The notes beneath the pieces are model-generated. The model worked only from the letters and a program-made list of their open reading frames with translations. It was not told the DNA's origin and made no database searches. Shown here in pieces: positions 50,852 to 59,392 of a stretch of 64,000 bases of DNA (position 1 is its first letter; each line of letters opens with the position of its first letter). Source of the DNA: Sediminibacillus terrae (GTDB lineage Bacteria; Bacillota; Bacilli; Bacillales; Amphibacillaceae). The stretch is taken from contig NZ_VZDQ01000011.1 of assembly GCF_009602435.1 (NCBI RefSeq), positions 372,001 through 436,000 on the forward strand, in the 5' to 3' direction. A program made the position numbers and the translations under genes.

Positions 50852-51031
50852 TTAATCTCCCCTGATATTTTTATTTGCTAGTTTGTTTTCAAATAAAGAA
50901 AGTACAAAGCGGATCAAAAACCCCGTACCCAAACCGATAAATATCCCGGCTGCCGGATTGTGAAACAATATGCCGAAGCCTAACCCGATAAACAATCCCG
51001 CTGGTATAATCAAGATATTATTTGAATTCAA
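50852..51031 (-). CDS. small glycine-rich membrane protein
   Basis: A 59-residue protein not previously obvious because of its TTG start: MNSNNILIIPAGLFIGLGFG continuing into a second Gly-rich helix with GIFIGLGTGFLIRF. The two GxxxG-like helices suggest a helical hairpin or zipper in the membrane. AGGGGGG lies 6 nt before the TTG. It overlaps the end of the GNAT gene by 14 nt and is coupled to the DUF3953 gene, so the three form one operon. No family recognised. Confidence 0.7.
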   Translation of the reverse strand: MNSNNILIIPAGLFIGLGFGILFHNPAAGIFIGLGTGFLIRFVLSLFENKLANKNIRGD

Positions 51032-51830
51032 TCGATTCCCCCCTTTTGGTGATCATCTGATATTCAGTGCAGATTTCTCTTTTCAAGTAAATAGTACGTT
51101 TATAAATCTGTTTTTTGCTGGTCCATTCACAATCGTTCCGCTCGAAAACCTTTCTCATCGGAAGATTGTTCACACTTGTACTCCCAACATATACCGCAGC
51201 TTGAAAATCATGCTTCAATCTTGCTAAAGCATGCAAGTGCAGCAACCTGCTTTTTCGTTTGTTTCTTTCTTCCGGAACCAGCCCAAAATAAAACAGTCGT
51301 CCCTCCGCTTCTGTACCGGGCTCGATATGGGGAATCACTACCCCGATTGGTTTCTTTTCTTCAAAAACTGTGAGACAGGAATCCTTATATCGATTTCCAA
51401 GTTCAGCCTTGACGCTGTCCATCTGTTTTTCCATTGAAAGCGTGGAGGCCGCATTCAAAGAACCAGAGATGACCTTCTCCCACACCTTCAAGAAGTCTTG
51501 TTGGTCCAACTCATTCAAAGAGCGTATGTCCCATACTTGCTGAACAGCGGGAAATTCTTCAAGCCCTCTTTGATAAAAGACAACTTCGTCATGCAAATAA
51601 AAGCGTCCATTCCTTAATTCGCTTTCCAGGTTCTCTGAGACATTGCCTTCAACAAGAATCGTAATGGTCGGGATTTTTCTCAACTCCCGATGATTCTTCA
51701 GCAATTGAATGAGACATATCAGCTTTCGCTCCGTGAGCCCTTCCGTTCCTTCTATCGTCAAATAGTCTTTTCCTTGCAGGCATTTAACCTGTTCCAACAA
51801 CGACTCATCCCCCTTTAGAGGAATGCTCAC
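51018..51830 (-). CDS. GNAT-like acetyltransferase with N-terminal extension
   Basis: A 270-residue protein. The C-terminal half looks like a GNAT domain: CLTVFEEKKPIGVVIPHIEPGTEAEGRLFYFGLVPEERNKRKSRLLHLHALARLKHDFQAAVYVGSTSVNNLPMRKVFERNDCEW. The first 120 residues are an uncharacterised helical part. The GTG start follows GGAGGGAGGAAG. First gene of a three-gene operon with two small membrane proteins. Substrate unknown. Confidence 0.7.
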   Translation of the reverse strand: MSIPLKGDESLLEQVKCLQGKDYLTIEGTEGLTERKLICLIQLLKNHRELRKIPTITILVEGNVSENLESELRNGRFYLHDEVVFYQRGLEEFPAVQQVWDIRSLNELDQQDFLKVWEKVISGSLNAASTLSMEKQMDSVKAELGNRYKDSCLTVFEEKKPIGVVIPHIEPGTEAEGRLFYFGLVPEERNKRKSRLLHLHALARLKHDFQAAVYVGSTSVNNLPMRKVFERNDCEWTSKKQIYKRTIYLKREICTEYQMITKRGESIEFK

Positions 51831-51882
51831 CTTCCTCCCTCCTTTCCATACCTGCTATGCTCCGTCAGCTATTTTTCCACTT

Positions 51883-52293
51883 CTACAGTAGACGCAACAG
51901 CAAACAACCAGTTATGCCTGCCCGATTTCCCAGATCAGAGGACATTATATATTGCTCTAAAGCCGGTACGGGAACATACTCATTATTCAATTCTGCACAC
52001 GCCCTACGGCTAGCGGAAATAAGTGGGTTTGATTCATCACTCCGCCGCCAAGTATTATTTTGTACGGTCTTAAAATCAATGCATAATTATTCAATGCTTG
52101 AGCTAGGTAATATGCTTCGATTTCCCTTGTGGGATTTTCTCTTTTTTAGCGATTGTGCCTTTCTCCCTGCCCTTCTTTCAATCGCCGGACAAGAAGCCTT
52201 GCCTTCCAGGCAGTGTTCATGATAGAGACAGGAGTCCTGGCGAGTGTGGTTCACATGCGTATAGACAAGTATATGGCCCATTTCCGGGTGCCC
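51883..52293 (-). pseudogene. ROK family fructokinase remnant (GmuE-like)
   Basis: The minus strand encodes GHPEMGHILVYTHV and CLYHEHCLEGKASCPAIERR (zinc-site region), then after a frameshift IEAYYLAQALNNYALILRPY, KIILGGGVMNQTHLFPL, and after a second shift ALEQYIMSSDLGNRAGITG. These are in-order C-terminal segments of ROK fructokinases such as B. subtilis GmuE. At least two frameshifts and a missing N-terminal two fifths show it is dead. Its 5' break point coincides with a piece of the family-A repeat. Confidence 0.85.
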
Positions 52294-52306
52294 GCGGAAA
52301 GCGTAC
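52283..52306 (-). repeat. family-A repeat fragment
   Basis: GTGCCCGCGGAAAGCGTACC matches one end of the family-A element and abuts the truncated fructokinase remnant. Confidence 0.6.
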
Positions 52307-52561
52307 CTACCACTGACATTCGACCACCTATTCTTGTAGAATATCTTCTTTTTCCATCATACCATTTTTCTCATTTGAATTGGCAGAATAGTCAATCATA
52401 AAATCAGGCCATCGCTATGCAGATTCCCTGCAAACATTATCTTTTCTGACCCGAAGAGTTTTTTGAACCACCATTCCATTTCAAGCCTCATTAGGAGATA
52501 AACTTTTTTCTAGCTTGCAACACCCAAAATACGAGCTTCATAACCGAATTCCATGCAAAAG
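52307..52561. other. spacer upstream of the fructokinase remnant
   Basis: No open frame with coding character and no RNA motif recognised. Confidence 0.4.
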
Positions 52562-52581
52562 CCCGGCTTGGGTAAGCCGGG
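52562..52581 (-). terminator. terminator of the VOC gene
   Basis: CCCGGCTTGGGTAAGCCGGG hairpin with an 8-bp stem, followed leftward by CTTTTGC, 12 nt past the VOC stop codon. Confidence 0.75.
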
Positions 52582-52593
52582 TAGTTCTGCGGA

Positions 52594-52992
52594 CTAATAA
52601 ACCATGGAAGAATCGTGGTAGTATTTGAACTCCAGTAAATTGTTGGCCGGGTCGATTAGAAAGAATGTCATGTGTTCTTCCTGTTTCCCTTTAAATCTGA
52701 CCATCGGCTCCGTGTAAAACGGTAACTTTTCCTTCATGGCATAATCCAGCGCCTGTTCATACTCTTCTCGATTCAAAAAAGTTATTCCATAATGCCTTGG
52801 ATACATTTTAGGATTTTCATCAATGCTATTCGGACTTAAATGGCAGACAACCTGATCACCGAAAAAATCGAAAGTGACCCGGTCATCGTATCTTCTGGCC
52901 AGTTTACAACCCAGTTTCTCGTAAAATTCAACCGTTTCGTCCAACTCCTTGCACGGAATCGCTAAGTGAAAAACTTTGTTCGTTTCTCTCAT
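52594..52992 (-). CDS. VOC family protein
   Basis: A 132-residue vicinal-oxygen-chelate protein starting MRETNKVFHLAIPCKELDETVEFYEKLGCK and ending with ADPANN-like IDPANNLLEFKYYHDSSMVY; His in FHLAIP, His in RHYGITF and Glu in LLEFKYY are the likely metal ligands. It resembles YhcH/DUF1398-free dihydroxybiphenyl-type VOC enzymes of Bacillus; substrate unknown. ATG 52992 with GAGGTGG is preferred over the longer frame. Confidence 0.82.
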   Translation of the reverse strand: MRETNKVFHLAIPCKELDETVEFYEKLGCKLARRYDDRVTFDFFGDQVVCHLSPNSIDENPKMYPRHYGITFLNREEYEQALDYAMKEKLPFYTEPMVRFKGKQEEHMTFFLIDPANNLLEFKYYHDSSMVY

Positions 52993-53123
52993 TTCCTCCA
53001 CCTCGTTTTTATAATGTAAACCATTTTCTAAAAGAATGTTTTTTCTCCCCAAAAGCTATAAACTACCACATTGTTTATTGCCCCTTCCTAACTACATTCG
53101 TTGAGTGGGAGTTCGGCGCTGCG

Positions 53124-53228
53124 GAAATACCCTGCGCTTTCCGCGGGCGGCTGATGAGCTTCCTCGAGCTGACGCTCTGCGGGATCTCACCGAGGCCTTT
53201 CCTCCCGCTGGAGTCTCCGGGTATTTTC
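53124..53228 (+). repeat. family-A dispersed repeat
   Basis: CTGCGCTTTCCGCGGGCGGC, CTCGAGCTGACGCTCTGCGG and CCTCCCGCTGGAGTCTCCGG follow the order of the copy at 12666, with a diverged centre. Confidence 0.75.
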
Positions 53229-53485
53229 TTCGCTAGGAACAGATTTCTGTTTAGAAACGCGTGTACTCGAAATTTTTTATTCCTAATACTCCACTCCATG
53301 CACCGCATCATCAAAGGACATAGCTGGGAAAACAAGGCAGAAAGTTCAAGAGAAGGGGCAAATACAGAATTCCAACTTTCTTTTTATGAAGAGAAGTACA
53401 TGTTTTCTGACAACCGTTTATAAGATGGCTTGTTGGGCTCAAAGAAAATTCTCTATACTTACGACAAGCAGCATGCTCCTTAGCG

Positions 53486-53610
53486 CAGGTAGTATACGCA
53501 GACTCCTGCGGGAACAGCACGAGCTGAAGATCCACTTGGTAAAGCGGTTTTCTTTACCAAGTTAACTGAAGCCGTGCCCGCGGAAAGCGAAGTATGCTAC
53601 CGAAGCGGTA
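53486..53610 (-). repeat. family-A dispersed repeat (inverted)
   Basis: GCAGACTCCTGCGGGAACAG, GAGCTGAAGATCCACTTGGT with an internal hairpin (ACTTGGTAAA/TTTACCAAGT) and GAAGCCGTGCCCGCGGAAAG. The best preserved copy in the window. Confidence 0.82.
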
Positions 53611-53702
53611 GTTGACACGCTTTTTGCATAGGAAATGGTATTTCCACCTGTAGTTAGTGCGCAGTTTGTATCAAATGGTAATCAACAATCTGCGGAAAGC
53701 CC

Positions 53703-54476
53703 CTAGTATAAATGAAATGTATCCGAACGCAGACCCAGACGCAGTGTTTCTAAACTTATCACGTCGCTTAAAGCAACATTGGCCAAATTGACGTTGGGTC
53801 CTATTTGTTTGATGAAAAAGGTTTGCAACGACTTGTTCGGTGCTTCGAATATGAGCCGTTCCATCGGGATTCCGGCAGCGACAATCTCATCAAAAATATC
53901 ACCACGGATGCTGCCGTCCTCCCCGCAAATACCACCGCTTCCGGATTCCCTTGCTTCGGTGATGACTTTAGCGGCTCCCGCTTCGATGTCTTCGTGTATG
54001 TTGGTCAGCCATTCTTTGGAATCTTCCTTTAAAGCCTCTGAAGAATCCTTAGTGCCAACCTCGCTGAAAACGGAAAAATCTCGGGAAAATTCCCGTATAT
54101 ACTCCGCTTTTTGATGATTGGGGATAGCAAGTGTTCCATTGGAAATCTCTACATAATTGCAATTAAAATTCCGACAACGGTCGTAAAAAGCTTCTACTTT
54201 TCTCTGACTCAAAAACTTTTCAAATAAGGTTCCACCGAAGAAATAATCAATTTCATTCCTGATTAAATAGTTGATTTTTTCTGGCAATTTTTTCGATAGC
54301 AAAGAAGTTCCCCAGCCGAATTTGATAAAATCGATATATTCACCGGCATTATCTACTGTAGCCTTAAGTGATTCGAAGGGTGCTCCATTGTCGATCAACA
54401 CAGTGATCCCGCTTTCTCTCGGCTTACTCTCCCTCATCGGTAACAACAAGTTTGTTTCTGTCAATTTCCCATTCAC
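53703..54476 (-). CDS. comA: phosphosulfolactate synthase (ComA/YitD-like)
   Basis: A 257-residue TIM-barrel enzyme that adds sulfite to phosphoenolpyruvate to make (2R)-phospho-3-sulfolactate. IDFIKFGWGTSLLSKKLPEKI, YFFGGTLFEKFLSQRKV, NYVEISNGTLAIPN, KVITEARESGSGGICGEDG, IFEAPNKSLQTFFIKQIGPNVNLANV and LETLRLGLRSDTF all match ComA/YitD. In B. subtilis the pathway yields the sulfolactate stored in spores. The start is GTG 54476. The symbol here means the sulfolactate enzyme, not the competence regulator. ComB is not in the window. The gene faces away from the sulfate assimilation operon. Confidence 0.92.
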   Translation of the reverse strand: MNGKLTETNLLLPMRESKPRESGITVLIDNGAPFESLKATVDNAGEYIDFIKFGWGTSLLSKKLPEKINYLIRNEIDYFFGGTLFEKFLSQRKVEAFYDRCRNFNCNYVEISNGTLAIPNHQKAEYIREFSRDFSVFSEVGTKDSSEALKEDSKEWLTNIHEDIEAGAAKVITEARESGSGGICGEDGSIRGDIFDEIVAAGIPMERLIFEAPNKSLQTFFIKQIGPNVNLANVALSDVISLETLRLGLRSDTFHLY

Positions 54477-54754
54477 CGCCCAATCGTGAATTTCTACACA
54501 GTCTCCGGCACACGAACTTCGCTTGCCCGTTATCGTCCGCTGTTGCCTCTCTCTATTTAACTCCTGCAGCCTATCACATGTATATTCGCCCAGATGAATT
54601 TCGTTACACCGGCAGAAGGGGACAGCCTCTTTTTAACAATCAGCCAGCTATCTGAATACAATTACCTTGAGGCAAACACCCAAATGCCTGAAAAGAGGGG
54701 AATCGATCTTTCCTTTTTATTAAAAACAACTCAGGACTAAGCGGAGGGAGCATA
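54477..54754. other. divergent region comA/cysH
   Basis: The 278 bp should hold both promoters; I cannot place them with confidence. There is no S-box. A 48-codon plus-strand frame (54594-54740, MNFVTPAEGDSLFLTISQLS...) lies right before cysH but has no ribosome binding site and I do not call it. Confidence 0.4.
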
Positions 54755-55468
54755 ATGGAAACAGAGAAATTAACGTTTGAAACTTGGGAGGAAAGAAAAA
54801 AACAACAGCTTGATTTACAATTGAAAGACTTTATGGATGTCATCAAGTGGGCATACCGCACGTACGAAGACCGGATTGCTTATGCTTGCAGTTTCGGTGC
54901 CGAGGGGATGGTCCTGATTGATTTAATTTCGAAAGTGAAACCGGAAGCAAAAGTGATATTTCTTGATACAGGGTTACATTTTTCAGAAACCTATTCACTA
55001 ATCGAAAAAGTAAAGCAAAAATATCCGATGCTGGACCTCATCTTGGCGAAGCCTGCCCTAACACTAGAACAGCAAGCGGCCGAGCACGGTGAAAACTTGT
55101 GGGAAAAAAATCCTGATCTATGCTGCCACATTAGAAAAATCGAACCACTGCAACAGCAGCTGCAAGATGTCGATGCATGGATATCCGGACTGCGACGCGA
55201 GCAATCCCCTTCCAGAAGTATGGTTGACTATGTAAATAAAGACGAGAAATTCGGTAAGATAAAAATTTGCCCATTGATCCACTGGACATGGGAGGATGTT
55301 TGGAATTATATCAAGCTCAACCAATTACCTTACAACGAGCTGCATGACCAGCATTATCCCAGCATCGGCTGTTCGAAGTGCACCGTGCAGGTCCTATCCG
55401 ACCATGATTCCCGGTCAGGGCGGTGGAAGAATTTTTCCAAAAAAGAGTGTGGGCTTCATCAAGCCTGA
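54755..55468 (+). CDS. cysH: assimilatory APS/PAPS reductase
   Basis: A 237-residue reductase giving sulfite from adenylylsulfate. PP-loop ACSFGAEGMVLIDLI, the iron-sulfur Cys pair in DLCCHIRKIEPL, the second pair in GCSKCTVQV, and the catalytic Cys in the terminal KKECGLHQ. The CC/CxxC set means a [4Fe-4S] enzyme able to use APS directly, as in B. subtilis CysH. GGAGGGAG precedes the ATG. First gene of cysH-cysP-sat-cysC. Confidence 0.95.
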   Translation: METEKLTFETWEERKKQQLDLQLKDFMDVIKWAYRTYEDRIAYACSFGAEGMVLIDLISKVKPEAKVIFLDTGLHFSETYSLIEKVKQKYPMLDLILAKPALTLEQQAAEHGENLWEKNPDLCCHIRKIEPLQQQLQDVDAWISGLRREQSPSRSMVDYVNKDEKFGKIKICPLIHWTWEDVWNYIKLNQLPYNELHDQHYPSIGCSKCTVQVLSDHDSRSGRWKNFSKKECGLHQA

Positions 55469-55484
55469 TTAGGGGCTGTTGCCA

Positions 55485-56582
55485 ATGGTTATGATTATAC
55501 TTGCATTCTTGATTGCCGGTTTCTTTGCTATGAATATCGGTGCCAGCGGTGCTGCAGCTTCCATGGGAATCGCTTATGGATCAGGCGCCGTCAAAACCCG
55601 TAAGTCGGCATTGTTTTTATGTGCAGCCGGGGTTTGTCTTGGAGCCGCGCTTGGAGGTGGAGAAGTCGTCAAGACGCTCGGTTCCGGGATCGTGCCGGAA
55701 AACATTATTTCCGCTCCCATTGTACTCGTCATCCTCAGTTCAGCTGGTTTGGCATTATTCATCGCCAATCTGGGCGGAATCCCCTTATCCACCAGCGAGG
55801 TAACCGTAGGTGCCATTGTAGGTGTCGGCATAGCCTTTCAGATATTGTATCTCAAAACATTGCTGATCATTGTCCTTTGCTGGCTCTTCATTCCCTGTTT
55901 GGCATTTTTGCTCGCCTTTACAGCCAATAAATTGATCCGGAGAATCGAGATTCTTTTTCCCATACTACAAAGTGACCGCTGGAAAAAAACGCTCACTTTT
56001 TTGGTCATTTTCACAGGATTCTTAGAAGCATTCTCGGCGGGAATGAACAACGTCGCCAATGCTGTCGGCCCATTGGTTGCATCAGGCATGATATCCACCG
56101 GCCCTGGAACGCTGACCGGAGGTTTGTTTGTCGCTGCCGGAGCTTTTTTTCTAGGAGGCAAAGTAATCGAAACGAACGGGAAGAAGATTACCAATCTAAG
56201 CCTGCTTCAAGGAAGCGCCATTTCCGGGATTGGCGCTATTCTGGTGATAACCTCCTCGCTTTTCGGCATCCCAGTTCCACATACACAGGTGACCACCTGC
56301 AGTATTTTAGGAGCCGGTGCAGCAGAGCAGGGTAACAAGCTATGGAAACGTGCGATTTTCGCCAAACTGGTCAAAACCTGGCTGCTCTCTCCGCTGTTCT
56401 CACTGGTCATTTCTTATAATCTAGTGAAAATAATGGTTGATTTTGATTTATCAGGTGTCCTGATGATTGTGGCCTTTGTCGGACTCGTCGGGCTTCTGTC
56501 TTTATGGAAACCCGACGAACAGCCTAGCCCGTTATATGAAAAACCTGTAGTTTTAACCAATCAGGAGGTAATGAAAAAATGA
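55485..56582 (+). CDS. cysP: sulfate permease CysP (PiT family)
   Basis: A 365-residue membrane protein of the inorganic phosphate transporter fold, used for sulfate in Bacillus. The repeated PiT motif appears as [27 protein letters not shown] and [29 protein letters not shown] and [14 protein letters not shown] are conserved with B. subtilis CysP. A TTG at 55479 is a less likely start. It overlaps sat by 4 nt. Confidence 0.93.
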   Translation: MVMIILAFLIAGFFAMNIGASGAAASMGIAYGSGAVKTRKSALFLCAAGVCLGAALGGGEVVKTLGSGIVPENIISAPIVLVILSSAGLALFIANLGGIPLSTSEVTVGAIVGVGIAFQILYLKTLLIIVLCWLFIPCLAFLLAFTANKLIRRIEILFPILQSDRWKKTLTFLVIFTGFLEAFSAGMNNVANAVGPLVASGMISTGPGTLTGGLFVAAGAFFLGGKVIETNGKKITNLSLLQGSAISGIGAILVITSSLFGIPVPHTQVTTCSILGAGAAEQGNKLWKRAIFAKLVKTWLLSPLFSLVISYNLVKIMVDFDLSGVLMIVAFVGLVGLLSLWKPDEQPSPLYEKPVVLTNQEVMKK

Positions 56583-57736
56583 TAAAGCCCCACGGTGATA
56601 AACTCATAGACCGGGTAGATACCTCTTATCACCCGGACGAGAACGATGAACGAATACAATTGGACGATATGGCGCTCAGTGACTTGGAGCTGATAGCGAC
56701 TGGTGCCTACAGTCCATTGACCGGCTTTCTGAAAGAACCCGATTACCAGGCAGTAGTCGATGGGATGCGGCTGGACTCCGGTCTTCCCTGGAGTATTCCC
56801 ATTACCTTGCCGGTCGAAGCCGAGGTGGCCAGCCGCCTCCGGATTCATGATACAGTCAACCTCGTTTACGATGAGACAATATACGGGGTAATGTCTATCG
56901 AGGATATCTTCACACCAGACAAAGAGGTGGAAGCGGCTAAAGTATTCCAAACAACAGACCAAGGGCATCCTGGCGTAAAAAAACTTTATGAGCGTCCGAA
57001 CGTTTACCTCGGTGGTCCGGTTACGCTGGTTAAGTTCCCGCCAAAAGCAGCTTTCTCCGACGGTTATCACTTGGAGCCAATCCAGACGAGAGAAAAAATC
57101 ACCGAGTTCGGCTGGAAAAGTGTTGTTGGCTTTCAGACTCGCAATCCGGTACACCGGGCCCACGAATATATTCAAAAAACCGCTTTGGAAAATGTCGATG
57201 GTCTGCTGCTCCATCCCTTGGTCGGCGAAACAAAAGCTGGGGATATTCCTAGTGACCTGCGCATGGAATGTTATCAAATTTTACTTGAAAACTATTATCC
57301 CGCAGATCGAGTCTTTCTGTCCGTTTTTCCGGCAGCCATGCGCTATGCCGGCCCACGAGAAGCCGTCTTCCATGCGCTTGTCCGTAAGAACTACGGGTGC
57401 ACCCATTTTATTGTCGGCCGTGATCATGCAGGTGTCGGCGATTACTATGGTACCTATGATGCACAAAAAATATTTGATCAATTTTCTGAAGAGGAAATCG
57501 GCATAACGATTTTACGCTTTGAAAATAGCTTCTTCTGTCGGAAATGCGAAGGAATGGGGACCAGCAAGACGTGTCCTCATGGAAAGGAACATCATATTGC
57601 ATTGTCGGGAACCAAAGTACGAAAAATGCTCCGTGAAGGCAATATGCCTCCAAAGCAATTCAGCAGGCCGGAAGTTGCCAGCAAGTTGATTGAAGGAATG
57701 GCGGAAACTGTAAGCGAAATGAGGAGTAACACATGA
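56579..57736 (+). CDS. sat: sulfate adenylyltransferase (ATP sulfurylase)
   Basis: A 385-residue homo-oligomeric ATP sulfurylase making APS from sulfate and ATP. Sulfate/ATP-binding motif [16 protein letters not shown] (QTRNPxHRAHE), [13 protein letters not shown], and [11 protein letters not shown] (GRDHAG) are intact, and the zinc-binding [16 protein letters not shown] is present. Start and stop overlap with cysP and cysC by 4 nt each. Confidence 0.96.
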   Translation: MIKPHGDKLIDRVDTSYHPDENDERIQLDDMALSDLELIATGAYSPLTGFLKEPDYQAVVDGMRLDSGLPWSIPITLPVEAEVASRLRIHDTVNLVYDETIYGVMSIEDIFTPDKEVEAAKVFQTTDQGHPGVKKLYERPNVYLGGPVTLVKFPPKAAFSDGYHLEPIQTREKITEFGWKSVVGFQTRNPVHRAHEYIQKTALENVDGLLLHPLVGETKAGDIPSDLRMECYQILLENYYPADRVFLSVFPAAMRYAGPREAVFHALVRKNYGCTHFIVGRDHAGVGDYYGTYDAQKIFDQFSEEEIGITILRFENSFFCRKCEGMGTSKTCPHGKEHHIALSGTKVRKMLREGNMPPKQFSRPEVASKLIEGMAETVSEMRSNT

Positions 57737-58335
57737 GACAAAACCATATTATTTGGCATCCTGCCACAGTAACAAAAACAGATCGTCAGAAGCTGAATAA
57801 TCATAAAAGCTGCGCTTTATGGTTTACCGGTTATTCTGGATCGGGAAAGTCGACGCTGGCCAACGAACTGGATTGCCAGCTCCATAAACTAGGGATAAGG
57901 AGTTTCGTCCTGGACGGCGATAACATCCGCCATGGTCTGAACAAAGAACTCGGCTTCAGTCCGAAAGACAGAGTGGAAAATATCCGTAGAGTCGGCGAGG
58001 TAGCAAAATTATTTGTCGACAGCGGCCAGATTGTTATGACTGCCTTCATTTCCCCCTACCGAAAAGACCGGGACCAGGTTAGAAAGATTTTTGAGGAAGG
58101 GGAATTCCATGAAATCTTCATTGATTGTCCTTTCGATGTTTGTGAGCGCAGGGATCCGAAAGGACTTTACCAAAAAGCGCGACAAGGGATCATCCGCGAC
58201 TTTACAGGCATCGATTCACCCTATGAACCCCCCCTCGATCCAGAGTTGACCATAGATACACAGCACCATTCAGTGAAACAGGCTGCCGAAACGATCATCA
58301 AATACCTGAAAGAACAAAACCTCCTCCCAAACTAA
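57733..58335 (+). CDS. cysC: adenylylsulfate kinase
   Basis: A 200-residue APS kinase forming PAPS. P-loop [18 protein letters not shown], the [16 protein letters not shown] motif and [13 protein letters not shown] are all conserved, with the lid [19 protein letters not shown]. Last gene of the operon; the sirohaem genes that follow it in B. subtilis are absent here. Confidence 0.96.
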   Translation: MRQNHIIWHPATVTKTDRQKLNNHKSCALWFTGYSGSGKSTLANELDCQLHKLGIRSFVLDGDNIRHGLNKELGFSPKDRVENIRRVGEVAKLFVDSGQIVMTAFISPYRKDRDQVRKIFEEGEFHEIFIDCPFDVCERRDPKGLYQKARQGIIRDFTGIDSPYEPPLDPELTIDTQHHSVKQAAETIIKYLKEQNLLPN

Positions 58336-58343
58336 ACATTCGG

Positions 58344-58389
58344 GGGGACTGTCCCTCCCCCTCGTTTTACGATGGGAGGGACAGTCCCC
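58344..58389. terminator. bidirectional hairpin between cysC and ycgQ
   Basis: GGGGACTGTCCCTCCC pairs perfectly with GGGAGGGACAGTCCCC between convergent genes. The U tracts are poor, but the stem is very strong. Confidence 0.65.
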
Positions 58390-58402
58390 AATCATTCAAG
58401 GG

Positions 58403-59377
58403 TCAGGAATATTTGATATTCAAAGGGTACAGGTATGGTTGTTCCGGTTCTTTTATTTTTTGCCACTTTGTTATTTTCAGGACAGGTAGTTCATGGCCAT
58501 TGTATGTTTCCAGTTGAATTATCCCCGTTGCTTCCAGCCACGTATCTTCAGCAATCGACTCTGCGTCGTCAAACTCTGCAAGAAAACCGATGATACTGGA
58601 ATCAGCTACACAATGAGTGATCAGAAATCTTCCAACCACCAATTGATTCGCCGAAAATCCTTCTTCTTTATAAACAAAACCATTCACCGTGATTTCTTTT
58701 CCGATATACTGCTCTACATTATTACTGATTTCGTCGTAATAAGCGGCATATACTTGATCAGGCATCTGGATGGATTCTCGAACTTCCAATTCGTCCATCA
58801 GTTGCTGGTACGTTTCTTCTGAGACGGAATTAGAATAAAGGTTTGGATCAGGTGTGCCATCCGAACCGGATGTATCAGGTATCGTTCCCTCTTCTTCTAT
58901 GTTTTCTTCCTTCGGCACTGCTTGTTCCGTTTCAGAAATCGCAACCCCTGCATCATTCTCCCTTTCTGTCTTTCCTTCTTGATTCTCCGCGTTGCTGGTC
59001 AATGCAAGCATGGTACCTTTTTTGGCTGCAATAGAAGCATCCAAAGTAGATAACGGAATCAGAATACTTGTTACCAATGGAAGGACAACGATAGAGTAAG
59101 ATAATAACTTCTTAGCATCGACAGGTGAATAGCCGTGGTCGTGTCGGTGACTTCCGTGATCATGAGGATGATCCTGGTCAGCCCCTTTTGGAGCCAGCAC
59201 CCTTCTTAATTGGACGGTGAACAAAAGGAGAAAAAGGATCGCTCCGATTTTGCTTAATGTTTCGTATTTCGGATTTATCAGCTTGACGATGTCTCCACTG
59301 TAGTGTAAGTAAACAATCAGCCCTGCAAAACCTAAAAGGATTACCGCTCTTACAGCTTGCTGTACATGAAACCGCAT
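58403..59377 (-). CDS. TIGR03943/YcgQ family membrane protein
   Basis: A 324-residue protein. Residues ~10-115 hold three membrane helices with a His-rich loop (DHPHDHGSHRHDHGYSP), then a low-complexity acidic linker (~130-180), then a soluble DUF1980 domain with FVYKEEGFSANQLVVGRFLITHCVADSSIIGFL. YcgQ-type proteins pair with a DUF318 permease, as here. The His-rich loop and a Zur-like box upstream suggest zinc homeostasis or metallochaperone-linked transport. AGGGAGG precedes the ATG; it lies 15 nt after the permease gene. Confidence 0.85.
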   Translation of the reverse strand: MRFHVQQAVRAVILLGFAGLIVYLHYSGDIVKLINPKYETLSKIGAILFLLLFTVQLRRVLAPKGADQDHPHDHGSHRHDHGYSPVDAKKLLSYSIVVLPLVTSILIPLSTLDASIAAKKGTMLALTSNAENQEGKTERENDAGVAISETEQAVPKEENIEEEGTIPDTSGSDGTPDPNLYSNSVSEETYQQLMDELEVRESIQMPDQVYAAYYDEISNNVEQYIGKEITVNGFVYKEEGFSANQLVVGRFLITHCVADSSIIGFLAEFDDAESIAEDTWLEATGIIQLETYNGHELPVLKITKWQKIKEPEQPYLYPLNIKYS

Positions 59378-59392
59378 GTGCTTACCTCCCTG

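Larger units (their letters stand above)
52993..53702. other. 710-bp spacer with an inverted pair of family-A repeats
   Basis: Family-A copies at 53124-53228 and 53486-53610 face each other. Between them 257 bp show no gene or motif I recognise. Outside them only short flanks remain. Confidence 0.65.

Noticed and set aside
51857-52222. A 121-codon plus-strand frame
   Set aside because: It is antisense to the fructokinase remnant, whose reverse-strand segments match a known family in order.
54477-54754. Possible S-box (SAM riboswitch) before cysH
   Set aside because: The expected S-box core blocks are missing.
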